A stretch of DNA of 64,000 nt from JBNAVY01 sp049700195. GTDB taxonomy: Bacteria; Bacillota; Thermoanaerobacteria; Thermoanaerobacterales; Thermoanaerobacteraceae. Positions 1 through 6,693 of the stretch are shown piece by piece. Each line of letters begins with the position of its first letter. Positions within the stretch are counted from its first letter, which is position 1. Under the pieces are notes generated by a model. It did no database searches. It saw only the letters and a list, made by a program, of their open reading frames with translations, and was not told the DNA's origin. The stretch is taken from positions 16,984-80,983 of the forward strand of contig JBNAVY010000004.1 of assembly GCA_049700195.1 (NCBI GenBank), written 5' to 3'. A program made the translations under genes and the position numbers.

Positions 1-1098
1 TACAAAACCTCCCGAAGGTGTATATTTTATACCGTTGTCTATGAGATTTATCATCATCTGTCTAAATCTATCTTTACTGGTTTGCAATAAAACATTCCTG
101 CATTCTAAGTCTGTAATTAATAATATGTCCTTATTTTTTGCTGTATCTTTCATTATATACACGATATCTTCAATTTCTTTGTCTATATCAATTTTTTCGC
201 TTAAAAAATTGTCTTTAACATTCTCTATTTCAGAAAGTGTAAGAATATCATTGATAAGCCTTGTAAGACGTTCAGATTCAAAATCAATAATATCTAAAAA
301 TTTATCTCTTGTTTGAGGATTGTCAATAGCACCATTCCTTAAAGTTTCTAAAAAACCCCTTATAGATGTTAATGGTGTTCTTAATTCGTGGGATACATTT
401 GCTACAAATTCACTTCTAATTTGTTCTAATTTTTTCATTTCTGTAATATCATTAATAACTAGAACAAATCCAATCTTTTCTTGTGTAACCTGGTGTATTA
501 TTGGGCTCGTATAAGTTTTTAATGTCTTATTAAAAATATTTAATTCCTGACTTTCATTAGGAGTATTTTTATTTTTTATTATTTCTTCAAAGATATCATG
601 AAGTTTGCTATTTCTTATAACATCTAAAATATGCCTTCCTATAATATCTTCATCCTGAACATTTAACATTCTTTTTGCAGAATCATTAATAAGAAGTATC
701 CTTTCTTTTAAATCAAAAGCAATTACACCATTTACAATGCTCTTTAAAACAGCTTCTAATTTTGCATTTCTATCATAAAGCGTTTCAATAGTTTCTTTAA
801 ATTTATAAGACATTGAGTTTATAGATAAAGAAAGATTATTAAATTCATCAATAGGTGATCTTTCTAAACTATGTTCATATATCCCTTTAGAAATATCTTC
901 TGCTACATGAGTAATTTCCTTTATCTGAAATGAAATATTATTAAATAGTCTATACCCAAAAAAATTTGTAATAGCTATGCCAATTAAAACAGCAATTATA
1001 AACCTTTCAATAGATACATAACCTAAAAAAAATATACTCGATATTAAAATACCGAGGAGTGTTATTAAAAAATATTTACAATATAATTTTTTAAACAT
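1..1098 (-). CDS. Sensor histidine kinase, PhoR/WalK type (3' part outside window)
   Basis: The first 366 codons of a membrane histidine kinase are visible; the rest lies beyond the left edge. The reading frame opens with ATG at 1098, two bases after the response regulator stop. Residues about 5-50 form two hydrophobic segments, followed by a HAMP-like linker, a PAS-like domain (about 110-220), and the dimerisation/phosphoacceptor box with VANVSHELRTPL (His237). An N-box with MINLIDNGIKYTP is reached near residue 350, so the ATP-binding G-boxes are off-window. It should autophosphorylate His237 and pass phosphate to the regulator at 1101-1805. The signal is unknown; phosphate (PhoR) or cell wall (WalK) are family options that I cannot separate here. 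Confidence 0.9.
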   Translation of the reverse strand, partial: MFKKLYCKYFLITLLGILISSIFFLGYVSIERFIIAVLIGIAITNFFGYRLFNNISFQIKEITHVAEDISKGIYEHSLERSPIDEFNNLSLSINSMSYKFKETIETLYDRNAKLEAVLKSIVNGVIAFDLKERILLINDSAKRMLNVQDEDIIGRHILDVIRNSKLHDIFEEIIKNKNTPNESQELNIFNKTLKTYTSPIIHQVTQEKIGFVLVINDITEMKKLEQIRSEFVANVSHELRTPLTSIRGFLETLRNGAIDNPQTRDKFLDIIDFESERLTRLINDILTLSEIENVKDNFLSEKIDIDKEIEDIVYIMKDTAKNKDILLITDLECRNVLLQTSKDRFRQMMINLIDNGIKYTPSGGFV

Positions 1099-1100
1099 AA

Positions 1101-1805
1101 TTATTCACCTTTATTCTTTAACTTATAACCAATACCTCTGACTGTTTCAATATAAACTGGTGCTTTATCATCATCTTCTATCTTTTTTCTTAAATGCCTT
1201 ATATGAACATCTACAGTTCTTGTTTCACCTGCATACTCATATCCCCAGACTTTATCAAGTAAATAATCTCTTGTAAGTACTTTACCAATATTTAATGCTA
1301 ATAATGTTAAAAGTTCAAATTCTTTTAAAGTAAGATCTAAAATTTTATCATTTTTATATACCAGGTGTTTTTGAGTATCAATTGTAATATCTCCAAATTT
1401 TATTATTTCCTCTTTTTCAATTTCATTCTGAGCAGATCTTCTTAAAACTACTTTAATTCTGGCTAAAAGTTCTCTAATACTAAAGGGTTTAGTTATATAG
1501 TCATCAGCACCTAACTCCAACCCTAATACCTTATCAAATTCTTCACTTTTTGCTGTAAGCATAATTATGGGGATATCTTTTGTTTTTTCATTTCTCTTAA
1601 TCGTCTTACATATATCTAAACCATCAATATCAGGAAGCATCAAATCAAGTAAAATTAAATCAGGAAATGCCTCAAAACATTTTTCTATACCATCTTTGCC
1701 GTTCTCAGATAAAATAACATTATATCCTGCAGCTTCAAGATTATATCTTAATAGTTCTAATATATGTATCTCATCTTCAATTACAAGTATTGTCTGTGTC
1801 ATCAT
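1101..1805 (-). CDS. OmpR/PhoB-family response regulator
   Basis: A 234-aa two-domain regulator. The receiver domain (about 5-120) has the acidic pocket E10/D11, the phosphoacceptor Asp54 in LILLDLMLPD and the conserved Lys in ITKPFS. The C-terminal winged helix (about 140-230) ends in VDVHIRHLRKKIE and ETVRGIGYKL, typical of PhoP/PhoB/WalR. GGAGGTGTC precedes two consecutive ATG codons; the second (1802) has the better spacing. The gene is transcribed just ahead of its partner kinase at 1-1098. The target regulon cannot be read from the window, so I give no symbol. Confidence 0.93.
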   Translation of the reverse strand: MMTQTILVIEDEIHILELLRYNLEAAGYNVILSENGKDGIEKCFEAFPDLILLDLMLPDIDGLDICKTIKRNEKTKDIPIIMLTAKSEEFDKVLGLELGADDYITKPFSIRELLARIKVVLRRSAQNEIEKEEIIKFGDITIDTQKHLVYKNDKILDLTLKEFELLTLLALNIGKVLTRDYLLDKVWGYEYAGETRTVDVHIRHLRKKIEDDDKAPVYIETVRGIGYKLKNKGE

Positions 1806-1846
1806 GACACCTCCAAATATAAAGCTTGTACAAAATATAATAAAAT

Positions 1847-2314
1847 CTATTCCTTGTTATTACTCTCTTTTAAAAGTTTCTTTAATTCATCCATAAAAGT
1901 GTTTATATCTTTAAACTGTCTATAAACAGAAGCAAATCTTACATAAGCAACTTCGTCAACATTTTTAAGTTTTTCCATAACCATTTCACCAATTTGTGAT
2001 GCTGTTATCTCTCTTTCCATGGAATTCAAAATTTTTTTGTCTATTTCATCTGTCATTTCTTCTAAAAGTTTTATAGATACAGGTCTTTTTTCACATGCTT
2101 TTATCATACCCTTTAAAATCTTTTCTCTATCATAGACTTCACGGCTATTATCCTTTTTTATAACCAGAATAGGAAGTTGTTCAACTTTTTCATAAGTTGT
2201 AAAACGTCTTCCACATTTTACACATTCCCTGCGGCGTCTTATTGAAGTGTCATCATCAGTAGGTCTAGAATCAATAACTTTAGAATCAGGATTGCCGCAA
2301 TACGGACATTTCAT
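1847..2314 (-). CDS. nrdR: Transcriptional repressor NrdR
   Basis: NrdR represses ribonucleotide reductase genes by sensing ATP/dATP. The 155-aa protein starts MKCPYCGNPDSKVIDSR, with a zinc ribbon of two Cys pairs (CPYC, CVKC) in the first 35 residues and an ATP-cone domain over about residues 50-140. The frame stays open five codons upstream through a TTG, but that stretch carries the ribosome binding site (GGAGG) of the ATG at 2314, so the ATG is the real start. No ribonucleotide reductase gene is in the window, so its targets lie elsewhere. Confidence 0.96.
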   Translation of the reverse strand: MKCPYCGNPDSKVIDSRPTDDDTSIRRRRECVKCGRRFTTYEKVEQLPILVIKKDNSREVYDREKILKGMIKACEKRPVSIKLLEEMTDEIDKKILNSMEREITASQIGEMVMEKLKNVDEVAYVRFASVYRQFKDINTFMDELKKLLKESNNKE

Positions 2315-2372
2315 AACAAAAACCTCCAAAATTTTTACTATAATAAAATTATAATAAACTTATATCTAATAG

Positions 2373-2624
2373 TCAAACTAAAGTATTTACTTCTCTTGAA
2401 TCTACTAAAATTACATCTTCACCAATTTTCTTAATTGCAGTCCATGGTATGTAAATATCTGAATCTTTAGTAAAAATTCTAAACATCTTGCTTTCCCCTG
2501 GTATAACAAGACCCTCTACCTGTCCTTCTTCTAAGTTTACCTCTATATCTATTATATTGCCCAACTTTTTCCCTGAATTAATATCTATTATATCCTTTTC
2601 TTTTAAATCCGATGTCTTAATCAT
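2373..2624 (-). CDS. YlmC/YmxH family PRC-barrel protein
   Basis: An 83-aa protein made of a single PRC-barrel-like domain (pattern DIIDINSGKKLGNIIDIEV, then a central IPW motif). Members are short, widespread in spore-formers and often annotated as YlmC/YmxH sporulation proteins; no biochemical activity is firmly assigned. The start has an AAAGGAGG-type ribosome binding site directly upstream. It lies between nrdR and the ECF S-component gene on the same strand. Confidence 0.82.
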   Translation of the reverse strand: MIKTSDLKEKDIIDINSGKKLGNIIDIEVNLEEGQVEGLVIPGESKMFRIFTKDSDIYIPWTAIKKIGEDVILVDSREVNTLV

Positions 2625-2661
2625 AATAAACCTCCTTTAATATATTCTAATAAAATATATG

Positions 2662-2690
2662 AAAAAAAAAACTTATCATGCTTGATAAGT
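2662..2690 (-). terminator. Intrinsic terminator after the ECF S-component gene
   Basis: On the minus strand an 8-bp perfect stem (ACTTATCA / TGATAAGT) with a 4-nt loop is followed by a run of ten T. It sits immediately behind the stop codon at 2691. Confidence 0.9.
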
Positions 2691-3191
2691 TCAGATATCA
2701 CTAAAAACTTTAATTTTTAATAAAAGATTAATTAATATATAACCTAGAATTATACTTGCTACTCCCTGTATAATATTACTTGGTACATCTGCTAATGCTG
2801 CTTTAAAACCATATAAAACCCCACCTGCTGCATAATACCCAAATACCATCCATATTGCTCCTAAAATTAATGCAAAAATTCTAAAATAAATATTAGTAAA
2901 CTTTTTATATATTATTCCAACTATAAAGCCTTCAATACCTTTAATAAAAAACGTCCAAGGTGACCAATAGGCATACCCAGATAAAAAATCAGCAAGACCA
3001 GATCCAATTCCACCTGCAGCAAATCCAACTGAGGGTCCAAAAAGTGCTGCTGTTAAAAATATAAAAGAGTCTCCAACATTTATATAACCTTTTGTAGCCG
3101 GAGTGGGAATCTGTATAATCATTGTGCCAACTGTAATAAGGGCAGCCATCAAAGCTGCATAAATAAGTTTTCTTAATTTTTTTTCATCCAT
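2691..3191 (-). CDS. ECF transporter S component
   Basis: A 166-aa very hydrophobic protein with about five or six membrane segments and the S-component pattern: a basic N-terminus (MDEKKLRKLIYAALMAAL), an Ala/Gly-rich first helix, a GDSFIFLTAALFGP stretch and a GGIGSGLADFLSGYAYWSPWTFFIKG loop region. S components bind a vitamin or other micronutrient and dock on a shared energising module (EcfA/A'/T). No ATPase or T component is nearby, so it is a stand-alone substrate subunit. The ligand is not predictable from the window; no riboswitch was seen in its short leader. Confidence 0.88.
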   Translation of the reverse strand: MDEKKLRKLIYAALMAALITVGTMIIQIPTPATKGYINVGDSFIFLTAALFGPSVGFAAGGIGSGLADFLSGYAYWSPWTFFIKGIEGFIVGIIYKKFTNIYFRIFALILGAIWMVFGYYAAGGVLYGFKAALADVPSNIIQGVASIILGYILINLLLKIKVFSDI

Positions 3192-3224
3192 ACCTTCACC
3201 CCCAAAATGAATTAATATACATAT

Positions 3225-3252
3225 ATTATATTATACAATTGTAATAGGTCAA
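3225..3252 (-). promoter_or_regulatory. Sigma-A-type promoter of the ECF S-component gene
   Basis: On the minus strand TTGACC (3247-3252) and TATAAT (3225-3230) are separated by 16 bp. Only about 30 nt of leader follow before the ATG at 3191, and a GGGGGTG ribosome binding site lies in it. Confidence 0.75.
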
Positions 3253-3282
3253 TCATAACAATATCATTACAATAAAATACTA

Positions 3283-3317
3283 TAAAAAAAATCCTATTTT
3301 GCAACACTGCAAAATAA
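3283..3317 (-). terminator. Intrinsic terminator after the Spo0E-like gene
   Basis: On the minus strand a 9-bp stem (TATTTTGCA / TGCAAAATA, loop GTGT) is followed by GGA and eight T. It separates the Spo0E-like gene from the ECF gene. Confidence 0.85.
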
Positions 3318-3367
3318 GAATTTGTATATCCTAAATATTTAACATTAAAATTTTTGTTTAATTTAGC

Positions 3368-3553
3368 TTAATTCAATATATTGCCATTACTACTATATAT
3401 ATCCTTTTTATTATTTATATAAAGAACAATTAACTCATCAAGACGTCTGCTTAAATCAAGTATTTTATCGTATGTATCCTGTTGTATAATAAGATTATCC
3501 AGTTCATTTCTTAAAGTATATATTTGATTTTCTAATATATCAATATTTTTCAT
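3368..3553 (-). CDS. Spo0E-like aspartyl-phosphate phosphatase
   Basis: A 61-aa protein starting MKNIDILENQIY, with AAAGGAGAG upstream of the ATG at 3553; the open frame extends 23 codons further but without a good ribosome binding site. The C-terminal half carries LSRRLDELIVLY, which fits the family signature SxxLDxxIxxY. Spo0E-family proteins remove phosphate from Spo0A-P and so hold back sporulation. The helical hairpin form and length (50-85 aa) fit. The assignment rests on the motif and size only. Confidence 0.75.
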   Translation of the reverse strand: MKNIDILENQIYTLRNELDNLIIQQDTYDKILDLSRRLDELIVLYINNKKDIYSSNGNILN

Positions 3554-3629
3554 ATTGAGCTCTCCTTTAGTGAAGAATTGTACATATAATTTTACCATGG
3601 AAACATAAAATTTACAATACATTTTTTTG

Positions 3630-3845
3630 TTATTTTTCTAATAAATTATCTACTAAAGATTCTAACTTTGTATATATTTCGATTATTTCACAGCCAAATA
3701 TATATTCCAAATCTGTCCTTCCTTCAAAAACTGCTTGAGAATTGTTATTTAATATGTTATTTAAAATATCGTCATTTGTAATCTTTTCTTTAATTTTTTC
3801 TAAAGCTCCTTTAAGTTCATTAACATATATACTTTTTTGTTCCAT
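3630..3845 (-). CDS. Hypothetical 71-aa helical protein
   Basis: A short acidic, probably all-helical protein (MEQKSIYVNELKGALEKIKEK...) that I do not recognise. The ATG at 3845 is preceded by GGGGAG; the open frame six codons upstream lacks a site of its own. It is on the same strand as, and only 76 nt upstream of, the Spo0E-like gene, so both may share a transcript. No signal peptide, membrane segment or Cys motif. Confidence 0.5.
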   Translation of the reverse strand: MEQKSIYVNELKGALEKIKEKITNDDILNNILNNNSQAVFEGRTDLEYIFGCEIIEIYTKLESLVDNLLEK

Positions 3846-3934
3846 TTTTACAACTCTCCCCATCTTTACAAATTATTTATACTATATATATTCTATATAT
3901 GTTATAAATTTCCTTCTATTTGTTCAAAATTTTT

Positions 3935-5134
3935 TTATATTTTATTTATTTGATCTATTAACAACATTTTAGCCTTATCTAAAGCAATTTTTAACTTATT
4001 AGAATCTCCTGCACCCTGACATATTCTAGAGTTTCCTCCACCTTTACCATTAAATTCTTTCAAAACCTCGGGAAAAATTTTAATTATATCAATATTTAAA
4101 TCTTCAGATCTGCCAATTATAATACTTGATACAATATCCTTATGCCCAAATACACCAATTGTTTTATCCTCTTTTAATATATACTGTAATATAAATTTTA
4201 CATCTTCAAAATTTTCTTTTTCAAATATTTCATATACAATTTTTATATCTTTTTGCTTTTCAGCATTTTTTAGATAATTTTTCCCATTTTCCTTTAAGAC
4301 AACTTCTTTAAGACTTTTTATTTCTTTTTTTAAACTTTTATTTTCTTCTATATTTTTTTTCACCATTTCAAAAATAGCATCATCTTTACTAGAAAATAAA
4401 TTTGATATATTATTTACAATTTCGTTTTTAAAAGAATAATCTAAAAAAGCTCTAAATCCACAAACAAATTCAATTCTAATTCCATTTTTTACTTTTTCCC
4501 ATTTTCTTATTTTTAAAATTCCAATCTCTCCTGTAGCTTTAACATGAGTTCCTCCACAAGGAGAATAATCAATACCTTCTATTTCTACTATCCTTATATC
4601 ATTTTTTACTTTAGCCTTTTTACGAAGTGGAAGTTTTGAAAGAGTTTCTTCATCAGCAAAATATGTTTTTACAGGTTTATTTTGAAATATTAAGTCATTA
4701 ACCATTTTTTCAACTTTAAAAGCTTCTTCTTTACTTAAGTTGTCTTTGCCAATAGTTATATGTGAAAATTTATCACCAATACTGAAACTATCTGTTTGTG
4801 CTGAATACATTTCATCAAAAACACTTGATAGTATATGTTGACCAGTATGTTGCTGCATATGGTCAAATCTTGTTTCCCAATCTACTTCACATTCAACAAT
4901 ATCATTTTTAGGACATTTACTTAAAAAATGATATATTAATCCATCTTCTTCTTTAACTTTCTCAACTTTTATTTGGTCTATAAATCCAGTATCAGAAGGT
5001 TGTCCACCACTCTCAGGATAAAAATATGTGCCCTTTAATATAACAGCACATTTACCATCAATATCCTTCTTTTCAACAATCTCAGTCTTAAATTTTGTTT
5101 TATAACTATCAAAAAAATATAATTTTTGTTCCAT
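3935..5134 (-). CDS. alaX: Alanyl-tRNA editing protein (AlaX-L type, with DHHA1)
   Basis: A 399-aa trans-editing factor that hydrolyses misacylated Ser/Gly-tRNA(Ala). The editing domain (about 1-240) shows the zinc ligands HMQQHTGQH and SPCGGTH. A coiled-coil linker (about 250-310) follows, then a C-terminal DHHA1 domain ending in FNGKGGGNSRICQGAG, as in AlaRS. No aminoacylation domain is present, and the length fits the long AlaX class. The ribosome binding site is AAGGAGG. It follows ilvE on the same strand, but a perfect palindromic terminator (5158-5187) lies just ahead of its start, so expression depends on readthrough or on a promoter overlapping that element. Confidence 0.93.
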   Translation of the reverse strand: MEQKLYFFDSYKTKFKTEIVEKKDIDGKCAVILKGTYFYPESGGQPSDTGFIDQIKVEKVKEEDGLIYHFLSKCPKNDIVECEVDWETRFDHMQQHTGQHILSSVFDEMYSAQTDSFSIGDKFSHITIGKDNLSKEEAFKVEKMVNDLIFQNKPVKTYFADEETLSKLPLRKKAKVKNDIRIVEIEGIDYSPCGGTHVKATGEIGILKIRKWEKVKNGIRIEFVCGFRAFLDYSFKNEIVNNISNLFSSKDDAIFEMVKKNIEENKSLKKEIKSLKEVVLKENGKNYLKNAEKQKDIKIVYEIFEKENFEDVKFILQYILKEDKTIGVFGHKDIVSSIIIGRSEDLNIDIIKIFPEVLKEFNGKGGGNSRICQGAGDSNKLKIALDKAKMLLIDQINKI

Positions 5135-5157
5135 AATACAAAAATCCTCCTTGTGCT

Positions 5158-5187
5158 AAAAACGCATGGAATATTCCATGCGTTTTT
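5158..5187 (-). terminator. Perfect 30-bp palindromic terminator between ilvE and alaX
   Basis: AAAAACGCATGGAAT / ATTCCATGCGTTTTT is perfectly symmetric, with a 15-bp arm on each side. Read on the minus strand it is a stable hairpin ending in five T, 8 nt after the ilvE stop. Confidence 0.85.
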
Positions 5188-5194
5188 AATTTTG

Positions 5195-6067
5195 TTAATA
5201 AACTTTAGTTCCGAGAATAGAAGTAACTTTTCTAAATTCTTCAATTATTTTGTTAGTAATAGGTCCTGGTACTCCATCTCCTATAACTCTGTGATCAACT
5301 TCAACTACAGGAATAGCTTCAGCTGCCGTACCTGTCAAGAAACATTCATCGGCTGTATATACATTAAATAGTGAGAAAAATTTTTCTTCAAAGGGTATCC
5401 CTAGTTGTTTAGCTATATCGATTACGGTCGATCTTGTTATACCTCCTAAAGAACCAACTGCTGAAGGTGGAGTAAATAAAATGCCATTGGATATGATAAA
5501 GATATTATCACCAGTACATTCTGCAACATAACCTTCTTGGTTTAAAAGCAGTGCTTCAGGGTAACCCGCTTTAACGGCTTCAATTTTAGCAAGTATATTA
5601 TTTAAATAATTCAATGACTTTATCTGTGGATCTAAAGCTTGAATTGAATTTCTTCTATATGTTGAAGTAATGATTTTTAAACCGTTTTTATACATAGTTT
5701 CAGGATATAAAGTTATTTTATCTGCAATTATAACAACAGTTGGCTTTGGACATTTATATGGATCTAAACCCAAATCACCTTTACCTCGTGAAACTACTAA
5801 TCTAATATATGCATCTTTTAAACTATTTATTTTTACTGCCTCAATTACTTTTTCTTTCATTTTGTCCATAGTAATAGGCATTTCAATAAGGAGTGCTTTT
5901 GCCATACTATATAATCTTTTTAGATGCTCATCTAATTTAAAAATAACTCCATCATAAGCTCTTATACCTTCAAAAATACCATCACCATATAAATATCCAT
6001 GGTCAAAAACAGAAATACTAGCCTTTTCACTATCTACAAATTCCCCATTAACATATACAAGACTCAT
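5195..6067 (-). CDS. ilvE: Branched-chain amino acid aminotransferase
   Basis: A 290-aa PLP-dependent fold-type IV transaminase exchanging amino groups between Leu/Ile/Val and 2-oxoglutarate. Visible family features: FDHGYLYGDGIFEGIRAY near residue 20-40, the Schiff-base lysine in DPQIKSLNYLNN (about residue 150), AECTGDNIFII, and GGITRST / FLTGTAAEAIPV near the C-terminus. D-amino-acid transaminase is a close relative; the EGIRAYDG pattern and length favour IlvE. It stands alone without other ilv/leu genes. A promoter at 6102-6130 lies inside an unusual long inverted repeat. Confidence 0.93.
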   Translation of the reverse strand: MSLVYVNGEFVDSEKASISVFDHGYLYGDGIFEGIRAYDGVIFKLDEHLKRLYSMAKALLIEMPITMDKMKEKVIEAVKINSLKDAYIRLVVSRGKGDLGLDPYKCPKPTVVIIADKITLYPETMYKNGLKIITSTYRRNSIQALDPQIKSLNYLNNILAKIEAVKAGYPEALLLNQEGYVAECTGDNIFIISNGILFTPPSAVGSLGGITRSTVIDIAKQLGIPFEEKFFSLFNVYTADECFLTGTAAEAIPVVEVDHRVIGDGVPGPITNKIIEEFRKVTSILGTKVY

Positions 6068-6101
6068 AAAAATTCTCCTCCTTAGATAAATATATATTTG
6101 A

Positions 6102-6130
6102 ATTTTATCACTTCAACTTTGAATAGTCAA
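6102..6130 (-). promoter_or_regulatory. Sigma-A-type promoter of ilvE
   Basis: On the minus strand TTGACT (6125-6130) and TAAAAT (6102-6107) are 17 bp apart, upstream of AAGGAGGAG and the ilvE ATG. The -35 hexamer lies inside the distal arm of the 26-bp inverted repeat at 6121-6178. Confidence 0.65.
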
Positions 6131-6178
6131 TAAAAACAAAAAACCCATGTCAGGGTTTTTTGTTTTTATTGACTATTC
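6121..6178. repeat. Perfect 26-bp inverted repeat (6-nt loop): ferredoxin terminator plus ilvE promoter
   Basis: Arms 6121-6146 and 6153-6178 are exact reverse complements, separated by a 6-nt loop. The inner part (GGG then TTTTTTGTTTTT on the minus strand) works as the intrinsic terminator of the ferredoxin gene, whose stop codon lies in the right arm. The outer ends carry the ilvE -35 region. The stem is far longer than a normal terminator. Confidence 0.9.
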
Positions 6179-6343
6179 AGCTTTTATAGCCCCAGTTGGA
6201 CATACATCCTCACATGCACCACAATCGATGCAAACATCTGCATCAATTTCATATTTTCCATCGCCTTCATGAATAGCATCTACAGGGCACTCCGCAGCAC
6301 AGGCACCGCAGCTTATGCACTCCTCTGTAATATAATGAGCCAT
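6173..6343 (-). CDS. 2[4Fe-4S] ferredoxin (56 aa)
   Basis: A short clostridial-type ferredoxin: MAHYITEECISCGACAAECP for the first cluster, and CIDCGACEDVCPTGAI for the second. Eight cysteines in two CxxCxxCxxxCP sets bind two [4Fe-4S] clusters for low-potential electron transfer. GAGAGGGGG precedes the ATG at 6343. Physiologically it may be an electron carrier for pyruvate oxidation and for the electron-bifurcating hydrogenase encoded at 38.9-43.9 kb; that partnership is inferred. The last codon and stop lie in the right arm of the long inverted repeat. Confidence 0.95.
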   Translation of the reverse strand: MAHYITEECISCGACAAECPVDAIHEGDGKYEIDADVCIDCGACEDVCPTGAIKAE

Positions 6344-6436
6344 TTATATCCCCCTCTCTGTATACTGTATGTACTCCAAACAAATTATAAATCATTTATT
6401 TTAATATGTAAATATAAAAAGCAAATTTTAAATAAA

Positions 6437-6474
6437 AATAAAAAAAGACCTGAAATTTTATTATAGGTCTTTTG
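6437..6474 (-). terminator. Intrinsic terminator after tRNA-Glu
   Basis: On the minus strand AAAAGACCT pairs with AGGTCTTTT across an AT-rich loop and runs into TTTTTTT. It closes the gltX-tRNA-Gln-tRNA-Glu unit. Confidence 0.8.
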
Positions 6475-6484
6475 TTTTTAATTT

Positions 6485-6560
6485 TGGTAGCCTCAAGGGG
6501 AGTCGAACCCCTGTCTTCGCCGTGAGAGGGCGATGTCCTAGGCCACTAGACGATGAGGCC
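6485..6560 (-). tRNA. tRNA-Glu (anticodon CUC)
   Basis: A 76-nt cloverleaf including encoded CCA. The anticodon stem GCC/GGC holds the loop CUCUCAC, giving anticodon CUC. The T-arm is GGGGTTCGACTCCCC. The acceptor stem GGCCTCA/TGAGGCT closes with a G-U pair. It lies 6 nt downstream of tRNA-Gln. Confidence 0.93.
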
Positions 6561-6566
6561 AGATTT

Positions 6567-6640
6567 TGGCTGCCGAACTAGGATTCGAACCTAGACTAGA
6601 TGATCCAGAGTCACCCGTGCTACCGTTACACAATTCGGCA
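6567..6640 (-). tRNA. tRNA-Gln (anticodon CUG)
   Basis: A 74-nt cloverleaf with encoded CCA. The acceptor stem is TGCCGAA/TTCGGCA. The anticodon stem GGTGA/TCATC carries the loop CUCUGGA, giving anticodon CUG. The T-arm is CTAGGTTCGAATCCTAG. It lies 53 nt after the gltX stop on the same strand. Confidence 0.94.
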
Positions 6641-6693
6641 CTAAACTGACAAAAGATATTATATCATGGGTTTATATTTTTGACAAGAGGATA

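Noticed and set aside
3192..3290. Vitamin riboswitch ahead of the ECF S component
   Set aside because: The transcript leader is about 27 nt and the sequence shows no known aptamer core.
6068..6120. T-box or leucine attenuator upstream of ilvE
   Set aside because: Only about 30 nt of leader remain after the predicted promoter; no T-box sequence or regulatory peptide fits.
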